Positions 14,052 to 21,827 of a stretch of 24,979 nucleotides of DNA are shown here, in pieces. Made by a program: the position numbers and the translations under genes. The notes below the pieces were generated by a model. The model saw only the letters and a list, made by a program, of their open reading frames with translations, ran no database searches and was not told where the DNA came from. The stretch comes from Chitinophagaceae bacterium (GTDB taxonomy: Bacteria > Bacteroidota > Bacteroidia > Chitinophagales > Chitinophagaceae), in assembly GCA_003167015.1 (NCBI GenBank), contig PMUF01000596.1, positions 1-24,979 of the forward strand. The letters run 5' to 3'. How positions within the stretch are numbered: position 1 is the first letter of the stretch; every line of letters starts with the position of its first letter.

Positions 14052-15251
14052 CTAGTTGGTGAACAGCCAGGCGGCTAACTGATAGTTCCAATTGAAATAA
14101 CTGGCTGGCGGGGCGGTTTTGGTATTATAGACGAACAGAGGTACTTGAGCTTCATAAGTAGAGCCATGGCTGCGGTAGTTGTCGGGCAGTTGTTCGTAAG
14201 CATGGCCATTCAATTCGCCAAAAACGGTATTAATGTCACCCAACACCATAAAATCACCTATCCTTCCCGGCATCAGGTGATATTTTTTCGCTGCTTCTGA
14301 TCTTGTTAAGACAGCGTCAACGCCATTGAGCCCTGACAGGGTTTTTCTTACACTCGGCGCGTCACTGCTTTTTAGCAGATAGACATATGCAGACCCACCA
14401 AGACCTTTATGGTGCTTCATATACCTGTCCTTCTCCGGGCTGATGACAATTTTGACCGGGGTGTTTTTTTCGGCACACGCCTTTTCCAGGTCCCATGCCT
14501 GCGACTTGTGGTTCATGCCATGATCTGCGGTAATCAGAATTGCCGCGTCAGGAGCGGTTTCATGAAGCGTGGCGATGCAATGGTCCATTATGGAAAGAAA
14601 ATCCTTTACACTGTCATTTTCGGGGGGCCACATATGCATCGGGTAATCCGTCGTATGAATATAGATCAACCGAACGTCAGGATTGCTTTTTAAAAGACTG
14701 TCGGCCGCCTTCATCAATTGGTAATTTATTTCCCGGGTATAGACATCTGACAGAACGGGAGCATTTTCCCATTTATTTTCATGAGCGGCCACACATTCAG
14801 GACATAAGGTGTAGTCCGCATATTTCCCCAGCACATCGATTGTCTTTTGTTTTACGGACAAAAGCGCGGATTTAATTCCAAGATTATGCGCCTTCTCAAA
14901 CAAAGACGGCATTAATAATAGCGAGGGATCTTCAATATATTCCTCCTGCTGCTTTTGTTCATTGAAAAATACATTGCCGGTAATGCCATTCTGGTCGGGA
15001 GTGCTGCCTGTGGCGATTGACATGTTGTTCACGTTGGTTACTGCCGGCATTAAAGAAGGGACAATTTTGTAGATTCCTTTTTGTTCCATCTGGTTGAGAA
15101 AGGGCATAGCCGCATCCCGATAATATTTTTCACCAAAACCATCCATCATAATGATGATGACCCGCTGTTGCGTGAGTATTGTTTGGGCGCACAAATGTGT
15201 ACTACCAGCCGACAATATTATTAAAGCGCTTAGGAGGACCCTGTTTTTCAT
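14052..15251 (-). CDS. secreted alkaline-phosphatase-superfamily hydrolase, phosphonoacetate-hydrolase-like
   Basis: A 399-residue enzyme from ATG 15251 (an upstream TTG at 15269 is less likely because the ATG gives a clean signal peptide, residues 1-23, ending LCAQ). The two-zinc site of the type I phosphodiesterase/alkaline phosphatase superfamily can be traced: Asp37 (MMDGFG), nucleophile Thr72 (AVTNVNN), Asp202 and His206 (TTDYPMH), Asp243 and His244 (TADHG), and His362 (RSHGST). The run TNVNNMSIATGSTPDQNGIT and the paired lysines Lys134/Lys136 (SVKQK) resemble phosphonoacetate hydrolase PhnA more than nucleotide pyrophosphatases. PhnA is normally cytoplasmic; this one is exported. It lies 46 bp downstream of permease 3 on the same strand, so it is probably its operon partner. 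The superfamily is certain; the C-P substrate is inference. Confidence 0.88.
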   Translation of the reverse strand: MKNRVLLSALIILSAGSTHLCAQTILTQQRVIIIMMDGFGEKYYRDAAMPFLNQMEQKGIYKIVPSLMPAVTNVNNMSIATGSTPDQNGITGNVFFNEQKQQEEYIEDPSLLLMPSLFEKAHNLGIKSALLSVKQKTIDVLGKYADYTLCPECVAAHENKWENAPVLSDVYTREINYQLMKAADSLLKSNPDVRLIYIHTTDYPMHMWPPENDSVKDFLSIMDHCIATLHETAPDAAILITADHGMNHKSQAWDLEKACAEKNTPVKIVISPEKDRYMKHHKGLGGSAYVYLLKSSDAPSVRKTLSGLNGVDAVLTRSEAAKKYHLMPGRIGDFMVLGDINTVFGELNGHAYEQLPDNYRSHGSTYEAQVPLFVYNTKTAPPASYFNWNYQLAAWLFTN

Positions 15252-15297
15252 AGGGCCAATATAGGGCAATTCATGATCCCCCTATATTAAGTAACAG

Positions 15298-17757
15298 TTA
15301 ATCGGTCCTCAAGCTTTCGGCAGGATTGGCTAGCGCCGCCTTTACGGTCTGGAAACCAGATACAAATAATGCGGTTGCCAACATCCCCGAGCCACTTACA
15401 ACGAATATCCACCAGTTGATGGGGGTGCGGTCGGCAAAGCTTTGCATCCATTTATTCATGGCCCACCAGGCGACCGGCGTTACAATGACAAATGCCAGGA
15501 CAATAAGTAATACCAATTCCGTTGAAAGGAGCGTGACTATTTGTGCAACCGTAGCGCCCAGTACTTTGCGGACGCCAATTTCCTTTATTCGCTGGTTGGT
15601 GGTATAAATGACTAATCCCAATAAACCCAGGCAACTGATAATGATGGACAAGCCTGTGGACCAGGTCAATAAGACCGATGTTTGCCGTTCACTGTCATAA
15701 AATTTTGCTATGCTCTCATCAAAGAACTGGTATTGAAAGACGTCGTTGGGATAGATTTGCTTCCATGCTGTTTCCATCCCGGCTATGGCTGTTTTCCACT
15801 CGTCACCGCCGGGTGTTTGCGGTTTTAAAGCGATATGGACCGTTGAGCTGAAGTAAGAATTATCGCTTCTCGTCAGGATCGCCAGCGGTTTGATGGGTGA
15901 ACGCAGTGACCGATAATAAAAATCACCTGTTACGCCAACGATCTGCATGTCGTTGTCGTTATATTTCAGGAAATGGCCTACCGCTGATTCCGGACTGGTG
16001 AACCCGAGGGCCTTTGCAAAAGTTGCATTGATCAGTAATGCTTTTGATCTGTCGCCGGGCCGGATGTTGCGACCGGCCAATAATTTGATCTTATAGACCC
16101 CGATATAGTTTTCATCCCCAAATCTTTCCTGAACCTCTGTTTTGACTTCCTTTTTACCGTCCGTATAGATAACATTTGCTGAATGGGTATTGTCCGACGA
16201 AGGACTTGCCCCACCCACGCTTGCCGATCCGACCCCGGGCAAAGCCTTTATTTTATCCATAAAGACTTGTTTCAGCTGCGGGTCTTTGCTGGCCCAGGGA
16301 GTAGAAACGGTCACTATACCCTCTTTTTGAAATCCCAGATCCTTGTGCAATGCATAGTATACCTGTTTGCTGACCAGCAGCGTAGCCATGATAAAAAATT
16401 GCGCAATAGCAAATTGTGTGACCGTTAATGTTTTACGAAGTAATGCTCTGGTTCCATTGTGACCAGGCGCCTGATCTTTTAGCACCTGCAGCGGTTTATA
16501 GTCGGATAAAACAATGGCCGGATAAAATCCTGCCGCAAGGCTTACCACTATGGTCAACAACAAAATAAATAGTATCAACCCGGGTTGGTGAAGGAAATCG
16601 ACTATAACCCCTTCGGGGATAAAATCGGCAAAAAGCTTCAGGATTACGGGGGCCAATGCCGCTGAAATTATGACGGCCAGTACGGTGATGAAGAAAGTCT
16701 CGCTTAAAAATTGGAGAATCAACCGACCGCGCCCGCTGCCCAATGTTTTCCGGATGCCAATCTCTTTTGCTCTTTGTGATGCCTGTGCTGTTGTAAGGTT
16801 GATGAAATTGATACAACCGAGCAATAAAAGGAAGGCTCCTATGATCGATAAGCCATACAGCATGGTTTTGTTGGCTGTCCGTTCATAAAATGAGGCATAC
16901 CCCTCGTCAAAATGGACGTCGCTCAGTTTTTGCAGATGGAGCTCATTGCCCGCTTCTCCGGGCGAGGGTGTTTCATTTGTTTTAAGCATGTCATTCAGCT
17001 GCTTTTCAACATTGGCAACGGCGGTTGTTGGCGATAGCTTGACAAAAAACTGCGACGAAGGGGTTACACCGCCCCAATCCGTCAACTGAAGATTGCCCTT
17101 TATGACAGCAACAGATGTTCCGGTGCTGTAGGAAATAAAATCCGTGAAATTAAAATCCGTATTTTCTTTATGGACTTCGACGATCCCGCCGACCGTGGTT
17201 TTGATGGAGTCACCGTAAATTACCACCCTGCCAAGCATTTGCGGGTAAGTGAGTCCTGGAAAATACTTTTTTGCTTTTTGCGCGGTCAGCACAACGGTAT
17301 AGGGCTGATTTAGCGACATTTTTGAACCGGCTAACCAGGTATACGGAAACAGATCAAAATACCGCTGATCGGCCAGGACCATATCTTCTTTGTATTTGAA
17401 TTTTAGCGGTGCTTTAGCGGCATCCGGGACAACAACCCCGGTATGATAAAGGGTAAACTCGTCAATGATAAAAAATGGCGCCGATCCGCTGAAGCCGGAT
17501 ACGCTTTTTGCCGCCGCTTCCGGCAACGGCCCACATACCCCGCCAACTTTCCATCCCCGAGATGGATAATTCGTCACCACCCGGTAAATGCGGTCACTAT
17601 CAGGATAAAACTTATCAAAGGTAAAATCGAAATGAACAATCAGGTAAATGACCAACGCGGCGCTGATACCAATCGATAAGCCGATGATATTGATCAGGGT
17701 AGACATCTTATGTTTCCAAAAACCACGAAACGCGATTTTAAAATAGTTTTTGAGCAT
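15298..17757 (-). CDS. FtsX-type ABC transporter permease (MacB-like), copy 3
   Basis: An 819-residue permease from ATG 17757 (MLKNYFKIAFRGFWKHKMST). TM1 lies at about 18-40 and is followed by FDFTFDKFYPDSDRIYRV; after the first periplasmic domain come helices near 300-322 (SIIGAFLLLLGCINFINL) and two more, then a middle helix, a second periplasmic domain (LLAGRNI, AVGHFLKYND) and three C-terminal helices ending ALANPAESLRTD. Coupling motifs are KEIGIRKTLGSGRG and KEIGVRKVLGATVA. It is related to copy 1 (shared RIYRV, FDFLFP-like and AGFYPA motifs) but is more AT-rich. It faces the OmpA-domain gene across 156 bp that hold two palindromes, and is followed by the exported phosphatase. No ATPase is adjacent. 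Substrate unknown. Confidence 0.93.
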   Translation of the reverse strand: MLKNYFKIAFRGFWKHKMSTLINIIGLSIGISAALVIYLIVHFDFTFDKFYPDSDRIYRVVTNYPSRGWKVGGVCGPLPEAAAKSVSGFSGSAPFFIIDEFTLYHTGVVVPDAAKAPLKFKYKEDMVLADQRYFDLFPYTWLAGSKMSLNQPYTVVLTAQKAKKYFPGLTYPQMLGRVVIYGDSIKTTVGGIVEVHKENTDFNFTDFISYSTGTSVAVIKGNLQLTDWGGVTPSSQFFVKLSPTTAVANVEKQLNDMLKTNETPSPGEAGNELHLQKLSDVHFDEGYASFYERTANKTMLYGLSIIGAFLLLLGCINFINLTTAQASQRAKEIGIRKTLGSGRGRLILQFLSETFFITVLAVIISAALAPVILKLFADFIPEGVIVDFLHQPGLILFILLLTIVVSLAAGFYPAIVLSDYKPLQVLKDQAPGHNGTRALLRKTLTVTQFAIAQFFIMATLLVSKQVYYALHKDLGFQKEGIVTVSTPWASKDPQLKQVFMDKIKALPGVGSASVGGASPSSDNTHSANVIYTDGKKEVKTEVQERFGDENYIGVYKIKLLAGRNIRPGDRSKALLINATFAKALGFTSPESAVGHFLKYNDNDMQIVGVTGDFYYRSLRSPIKPLAILTRSDNSYFSSTVHIALKPQTPGGDEWKTAIAGMETAWKQIYPNDVFQYQFFDESIAKFYDSERQTSVLLTWSTGLSIIISCLGLLGLVIYTTNQRIKEIGVRKVLGATVAQIVTLLSTELVLLIVLAFVIVTPVAWWAMNKWMQSFADRTPINWWIFVVSGSGMLATALFVSGFQTVKAALANPAESLRTD

Positions 17758-17792
17758 AAACAGTTGTTAAGCAGCTTTTACCGCGAAGGAAA

Positions 17793-17818
17793 TGCCAAAT
17801 TGGCAAATTATTAATAAT
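17793..17818. promoter_or_regulatory. two adjacent palindromes in a divergent promoter region
   Basis: TGCCAA-A-TTGGCA (17793-17805) is a perfect 6-bp inverted repeat around one base, and the sequence ATTATTAATAAT (17807-17818) is a perfect 12-bp palindrome one base away. They lie 36-61 bp upstream of permease 3 and about 95 bp upstream of the OmpA-domain gene, a plausible place for a dimeric regulator. Confidence 0.35.
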
Positions 17819-17913
17819 CAATAAGATATGATTTTAACTCTTCTCCAACCTGTACTATTCCGTTACACCACCTGTCCTATTCAGGAAATTCCTACCTTGA
17901 GCTACTTTTTTCT

Positions 17914-19092
17914 ATGACCCCTATAGGCCAATCTTTTTTCCGTCCTGCTGCACTGGCGGCCCTATTCTTACTCTTCTTCCGGCAGAGTTCCCCAGGCCAG
18001 AACCTGGTGCCGAACCCTTCTTTTGAAGATGTCAATACCTGCGCCGAATACAATCAGCCATGCAGCCCCTCGGCCTGGTTTTACCTGAGCCGGAAGTTCA
18101 CGACGGGCTACTTCCCCCGATACGCTTCTGCTACCGGTACCCGACACCTGCAAATAGTCGCCGTGAGCCGGGAGACTGTCAACCGCCAGTATTGGGAGAC
18201 CATGCTGCTGTGCCCGCTGATAGCCGGCGAAAGATACAGCGTCAGCTTAAAGGTCGCCAGCCCCGAAACCAAAACGACACTCAGCAAGCATTGTCCTAAT
18301 TTGCGGGATATTGGGTTATGGTTTACGAACCGCTTTGTTTTTGTGCAAGGAGATTCGCTGTTACAGCCGCGCAGCTATCTTTCCTTTACCGGTGCAACGA
18401 CAACAGATCTGAAGAACGGCTGGTTTGAGATCAAAAAAGAATTCGTCCCTACCGTTCATTCGAGCATTCTGATCGTCGGCAATTTTTACCGGATGGCCAA
18501 CGCCGACATCATGGACCAGCGAGGGTCGACGAACGCGACTATCGACATCCTGGTAGACGATATCTCTGTCGTTCCGGTCAAAGGAGTGACCTGCGGGACT
18601 GAAAAGAAAGTAAAAGATTCTCTCTACGCCATTACCTGGCGGCATTCCGAACATTGGCCACCGGCTGAGGGCGCCGATACGCTGACTCAACCTGATGCTT
18701 CGCCGCCGCCGGCGGAGGGTGTAGAACGCCTCGTGGTTGATACACCGAAGGCATTGCCGCCAAAGCCCGCGACCGATACGATTATCGTTCACAATATTCA
18801 GTTTGACTTCGATCAATACCTGATTCAAAATCCGGACACGTTAAAACAATATAGAAAGCTTCTTTCCAGGCCCGGCATTAAGAAAATACAGGTTCTGGGT
18901 TTTACGGATGATGTGGGCTCGAAAGCTTACAACCTGGATCTTTCTCAGAAACGGGCTCAGGAGGTTGCCCGCCTGCTCGCCTCGACATTCAATATTGACC
19001 CGGCATTGATCGAGGCCGAAGGCAAAGGCATCTCTAAGGACTACCCGACGAGGGAGTTGAACAGGCGGGTGGAGATTTATATTTTTCATTGA
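17914..19092 (+). CDS. secreted two-domain protein with C-terminal OmpA (peptidoglycan-binding) domain
   Basis: A 392-residue protein with a signal peptide (about 1-28, ending SSPGQ). The N-terminal half (LVPNPSFEDVNTCAEY, then repeated strands to about residue 230) has the NPSFE opening of a galactose-binding/carbohydrate-module-like fold common in Bacteroidota secreted proteins. A Pro-rich linker (PPAEG repeated, TPKALPPKPATD) leads to an OmpA domain at about 290-392: QFDFDQYLI, GFTDDVGS with Asp332/Asp333, LSQKRAQEVARLL, GKG, and NRRVEIYI with Asn383-Arg384-Arg385, which are the diaminopimelate-contacting residues of the family. It should anchor in the peptidoglycan and display the N-terminal domain in the periplasm or at the outer membrane. 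Divergent from permease 3. Confident on the OmpA part, moderate on the N-terminal fold. Confidence 0.9.
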   Translation: MTPIGQSFFRPAALAALFLLFFRQSSPGQNLVPNPSFEDVNTCAEYNQPCSPSAWFYLSRKFTTGYFPRYASATGTRHLQIVAVSRETVNRQYWETMLLCPLIAGERYSVSLKVASPETKTTLSKHCPNLRDIGLWFTNRFVFVQGDSLLQPRSYLSFTGATTTDLKNGWFEIKKEFVPTVHSSILIVGNFYRMANADIMDQRGSTNATIDILVDDISVVPVKGVTCGTEKKVKDSLYAITWRHSEHWPPAEGADTLTQPDASPPPAEGVERLVVDTPKALPPKPATDTIIVHNIQFDFDQYLIQNPDTLKQYRKLLSRPGIKKIQVLGFTDDVGSKAYNLDLSQKRAQEVARLLASTFNIDPALIEAEGKGISKDYPTRELNRRVEIYIFH

Positions 19093-19097
19093 ATAAC

Positions 19098-19105
19098 TAA
19101 CTTTG
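19098..19105 (+). promoter_or_regulatory. -7 promoter element for the LLM oxidoreductase gene
   Basis: TAACTTTG is a perfect TAnnTTTG match 6 bp past the OmpA-domain stop and 28 bp before the LLM start; transcription would begin near 19112. No clean -33 TTG was found. It suggests the LLM/hydrolase pair has its own promoter. Confidence 0.45.
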
Positions 19106-19133
19106 GAGGTGAAACGACATAAAAACGACAGTT

Positions 19134-20156
19134 ATGGAAATAGGAGTAGACAGCTTTGCATCGGCCATGTATGGCACTAACGAAAAGAATGAGGTAAGCC
19201 CCGTAGACGCCATGGAGCAGCTGCTGGAGCGGATGGAGCTGGCGGACCAGGCAGGACTGGATGTTTTCGGGATCGGGGAACACCACAAAAAGGGATTCCT
19301 GGATTCGGCTACGGTGGTCATCCTGGCCGCGGCTGCCGCGAGGACCAAGCGCATCCGGCTCGCCAGTGCGGTGATGGTGCTGAGCGCGGCTGATCCGGTG
19401 CGGGTCTATCAAAGCTTTGCGACGCTGGACCTGGTCTCCAGGGGCCGGGCGGAGCTGGTAGTGGGCAGGGGCTCGTCTATCGAAGCTTTTCCGCTGTTTG
19501 GCTTCGACCTCAAAGACTATGACCGGCTATTCCAGGAGAAACTGGACCTGCTGCTGAAGATCCGGGACAATGAATTCATCACCTGGAAGGGTCAGTTCCG
19601 GCCGGCGCTGAACAACCTGCCGGTCTATCCGCGGTCGCTTCAGGAGAAGCTGCCCATCTGGCTGGGGGTGGGCGGCACCCCAGAGTCCTTTGCCAGGGCC
19701 GGAAGCCTGGGGTTACCTCTGATGGTGGCCATCATCGGCGGAGAGACGCACCGGTTCAGGCCGCTGATAGACCTCTATCGGGAAGCGGGTCGTCATGCGG
19801 GCTATACGCCGGACCAACTAAAAGTCGGGCTGCATTCGCCGGGTTATGTGAGCGAGTCCAATGAACAGGCTATCGCGGAATACTATCCTGGTTACGCCGA
19901 ACTGTGGACGAAGCTGGGCAAGGAACGTGGCTGGCCGCCGGTGACCAGGAGTTCGTTCGATGTTTTGATTGGGCCGAAAGGTGTCCTGATGGTCGGCGGA
20001 CCCGAGGCTGTCGCGGAGAAGATATTAAGACATAGCGAGGCACTGGGCGGGATATCGCGGGTGACGTTCCAGATGGATAATGCGGGGCTGACGCATCAGC
20101 AATTGATGCGGTCTATCGAGTTGATCGGGACGAAGGTGAAACCACTAATTCAGTAA
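19134..20156 (+). CDS. LLM-class flavin-dependent oxidoreductase
   Basis: A 340-residue luciferase-like monooxygenase, close to the usual length. Landmarks are MEIGVDSFA at strand 1, the FGIGEHH motif near residue 45-51 typical of this class, LAAAAARTKRIRLASAVMVLS, DPVRVYQSFATLDLVSRGRAEL, VGRGSSIEAFPLFGFDL, and the GVGGTPESFARAGSLGLP phosphate-binding turn for FMN, followed by the C-terminal substrate region. It should use reduced FMN (or F420) to oxidise a small molecule in the cytoplasm; the substrate cannot be read from sequence. The hydrolase gene follows after 12 bp, so they form a two-gene operon that might open and hydrolyse the same compound, which is inference. The GGAGG at 19105-19109 is too far from the ATG to act as its ribosome-binding site. 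Confidence 0.93.
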   Translation: MEIGVDSFASAMYGTNEKNEVSPVDAMEQLLERMELADQAGLDVFGIGEHHKKGFLDSATVVILAAAAARTKRIRLASAVMVLSAADPVRVYQSFATLDLVSRGRAELVVGRGSSIEAFPLFGFDLKDYDRLFQEKLDLLLKIRDNEFITWKGQFRPALNNLPVYPRSLQEKLPIWLGVGGTPESFARAGSLGLPLMVAIIGGETHRFRPLIDLYREAGRHAGYTPDQLKVGLHSPGYVSESNEQAIAEYYPGYAELWTKLGKERGWPPVTRSSFDVLIGPKGVLMVGGPEAVAEKILRHSEALGGISRVTFQMDNAGLTHQQLMRSIELIGTKVKPLIQ

Positions 20157-20168
20157 ATTAGCCAAAAA

Positions 20169-20912
20169 ATGAAAAAATTATCATTTATTCTATTGATGTT
20201 CCTGTATGGCGCCAGTTTGAAGGCTCAGAACCTCAAGGCGGTTGTCTATGCTGACGGCGTTCAAAAGTTAAATGGACTGGTGACAGACAACGCCGGCAAA
20301 TCACTTCCCGGCGTATTGGTGCTTCCGGCATGGAAGGGGATCGATCAGGAAGCCAAAACTGCGGCCCTGGAACTGGAAAAGCAGGGATATATCGCGTTTG
20401 TGGCCGATATCTATGGAGAGGGTAATTACCCTGCTGACAATACTGCTGCCGGTAAGATGGCAGGCACTTATCGGAGCAATTACCAGGCCTACCAGCATCG
20501 GATTGAACTGGCGTTGGAGCAGTTGAAGAAGGCAGGTGCGTTGCCGGGTAAAATTGCGGTGATAGGCTACTGTTTTGGCGGGTCAGGCGCATTGGAGGTG
20601 GCCAGAGCGGGTTTCCCCGTTTTAGGCATCGTCAGTATCCATGGAGGACTGGCAAAAGACAGCAGCCGGGTTAACGGACCGCTGAATATAAAAATGCTGA
20701 TCGAGAATGCGGCTGAAGATCATGGTGTGACTCCGGAAGTCATGAGCAAGCTGGTTACAGAAATGAATGATGGGAAGGCGGACTGGCAGGTGATCACCTA
20801 TGCTTATTGCAAGCATACTTTTACCGATCCTGCATCGCCGGACTATAACCCCGTGATGGCGCGAAGGGCGTGGCAGCATACTTTATTTTTTTTGAAGGAG
20901 GTGCTGCAATAG
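20169..20912 (+). CDS. exported dienelactone-hydrolase-family alpha/beta hydrolase
   Basis: A 247-residue protein with a signal peptide (about 1-20, ending SLKAQ). The dienelactone hydrolase fold is shown by the entry strand GVLVLPAWKGIDQEAKTAALELEKQGY, FVADIYGEG, and the nucleophile elbow GYCFGG with Cys135 instead of Ser. Asp184 (AAEDHGVTPE) and His216 (KHTFTDPASPDYN) complete the triad at the expected places. The family cleaves dienelactones and other activated esters; export and the single-domain length make it a periplasmic esterase-like enzyme. It follows the LLM oxidoreductase by 12 bp in the same operon. Its stop is 15 bp from the convergent PI-PLC gene. Family firm, substrate unknown. 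Confidence 0.93.
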   Translation: MKKLSFILLMFLYGASLKAQNLKAVVYADGVQKLNGLVTDNAGKSLPGVLVLPAWKGIDQEAKTAALELEKQGYIAFVADIYGEGNYPADNTAAGKMAGTYRSNYQAYQHRIELALEQLKKAGALPGKIAVIGYCFGGSGALEVARAGFPVLGIVSIHGGLAKDSSRVNGPLNIKMLIENAAEDHGVTPEVMSKLVTEMNDGKADWQVITYAYCKHTFTDPASPDYNPVMARRAWQHTLFFLKEVLQ

Positions 20913-20927
20913 ATTGCATCCAAGCGG

Positions 20928-21827
20928 TTACTTAAAATTGGCGGCGATGAAGAGGGTGGGCAGGTCGAGGGTTTCGTTGTGGCCGGTAGTGTAGGTAGTC
21001 AGGGCGTAGTCGAGGAAGAGCCAGCCGGAATATTGGAGATGGGATGGTTGGTCGAGCTGATTGAACAGCTCACGCATGATATAGACGAACTGAAAGACCG
21101 GCTTGGTGCCGCTGGCGAAGTTGAGTAGGACGGCGCCGGGGCTTTTGTGATTGAAGGCCCCGAGGGTGAGGCGCAGCTTGTGGGCTTCGGGTTTGCGGTA
21201 GTCGAGTGCCTTGTATTGATCCTGTACATAGACCGGGTAGTGACGGCTTATAGTAGGGGCCAGGCTGGCGCCGGGGGTATTGTCGGGGATGTTAAGGGGA
21301 ACACCTAATGCAGGATCGTCATTGATCCTATTGATCAGATATAACCTGCCCCTGCATTCGCCTAATGCGGGCAGATGGGGCACGGTCAGCAGGGGAAGGC
21401 GATTCAGGACGTCCTGCAGTTGCCGGAGAATTTGCGGATGCCGGGCAGGGCGAATGCGACGCCAGTCGTCGATTTTTACGATCATGATGACTGTTTCGCC
21501 CGGATTTTCTTTTAAGAATTGAATACATTCTTCCAGGACTTCATCAAAGGATTGAAATTCGTTGGCGCCGAAGAAGCCAAGGCGGCCGTGGCATGTTTTG
21601 AATTCGACATCGTTTTGGGAGATTGTTTTGGGCTTGAGGCGAATGTCGAGGAGGCGGATACCGCGGTTGAGCTGTTCGGTGATGGAATGGCATTGGCAGG
21701 CCCAGAGGGTGGGCCTGGTCGTATTGATGGCTGCGGAGTTATGCGTCCCGGGGATGCTGAGCTCGCTGATGGGGATGTCGTCGGGAAGGGCGGTCATCCA
21801 GCGGGTATGGGTCCAGCCTGTCGTCAT
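20928..21827 (-). CDS. phosphatidylinositol-specific phospholipase C (PLC-X domain) protein
   Basis: A 299-residue PLC-X domain protein. It opens with WMTALPDDIPISELSIPGTHNSAA containing the general-acid/base His29, followed by GIRLLDIRL with Arg63 and CHGRLGFFG with the second catalytic His80; downstream are the strand ENPGETVIMIVKID and C-terminal WLFLDYALT. This is the bacterial PI-PLC layout and length. There is no signal peptide, unlike secreted Bacillus-type enzymes, so it is either cytoplasmic or exported by another route. Its start overlaps the frame of the broken MFS gene (21739-22467), and the MFS C-terminal half is missing, so this gene appears to have replaced it. A possible promoter lies at 21844-21873. 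It is convergent with the hydrolase gene. Family confident; in vivo substrate unknown. Confidence 0.9.
   Translation of the reverse strand: MTTGWTHTRWMTALPDDIPISELSIPGTHNSAAINTTRPTLWACQCHSITEQLNRGIRLLDIRLKPKTISQNDVEFKTCHGRLGFFGANEFQSFDEVLEECIQFLKENPGETVIMIVKIDDWRRIRPARHPQILRQLQDVLNRLPLLTVPHLPALGECRGRLYLINRINDDPALGVPLNIPDNTPGASLAPTISRHYPVYVQDQYKALDYRKPEAHKLRLTLGAFNHKSPGAVLLNFASGTKPVFQFVYIMRELFNQLDQPSHLQYSGWLFLDYALTTYTTGHNETLDLPTLFIAANFK

Noticed and set aside
19105..19109. GGAGG as a Shine-Dalgarno for the LLM gene
   Set aside because: It lies 24 bp before the ATG and overlaps the -7 element, too far to set the start.
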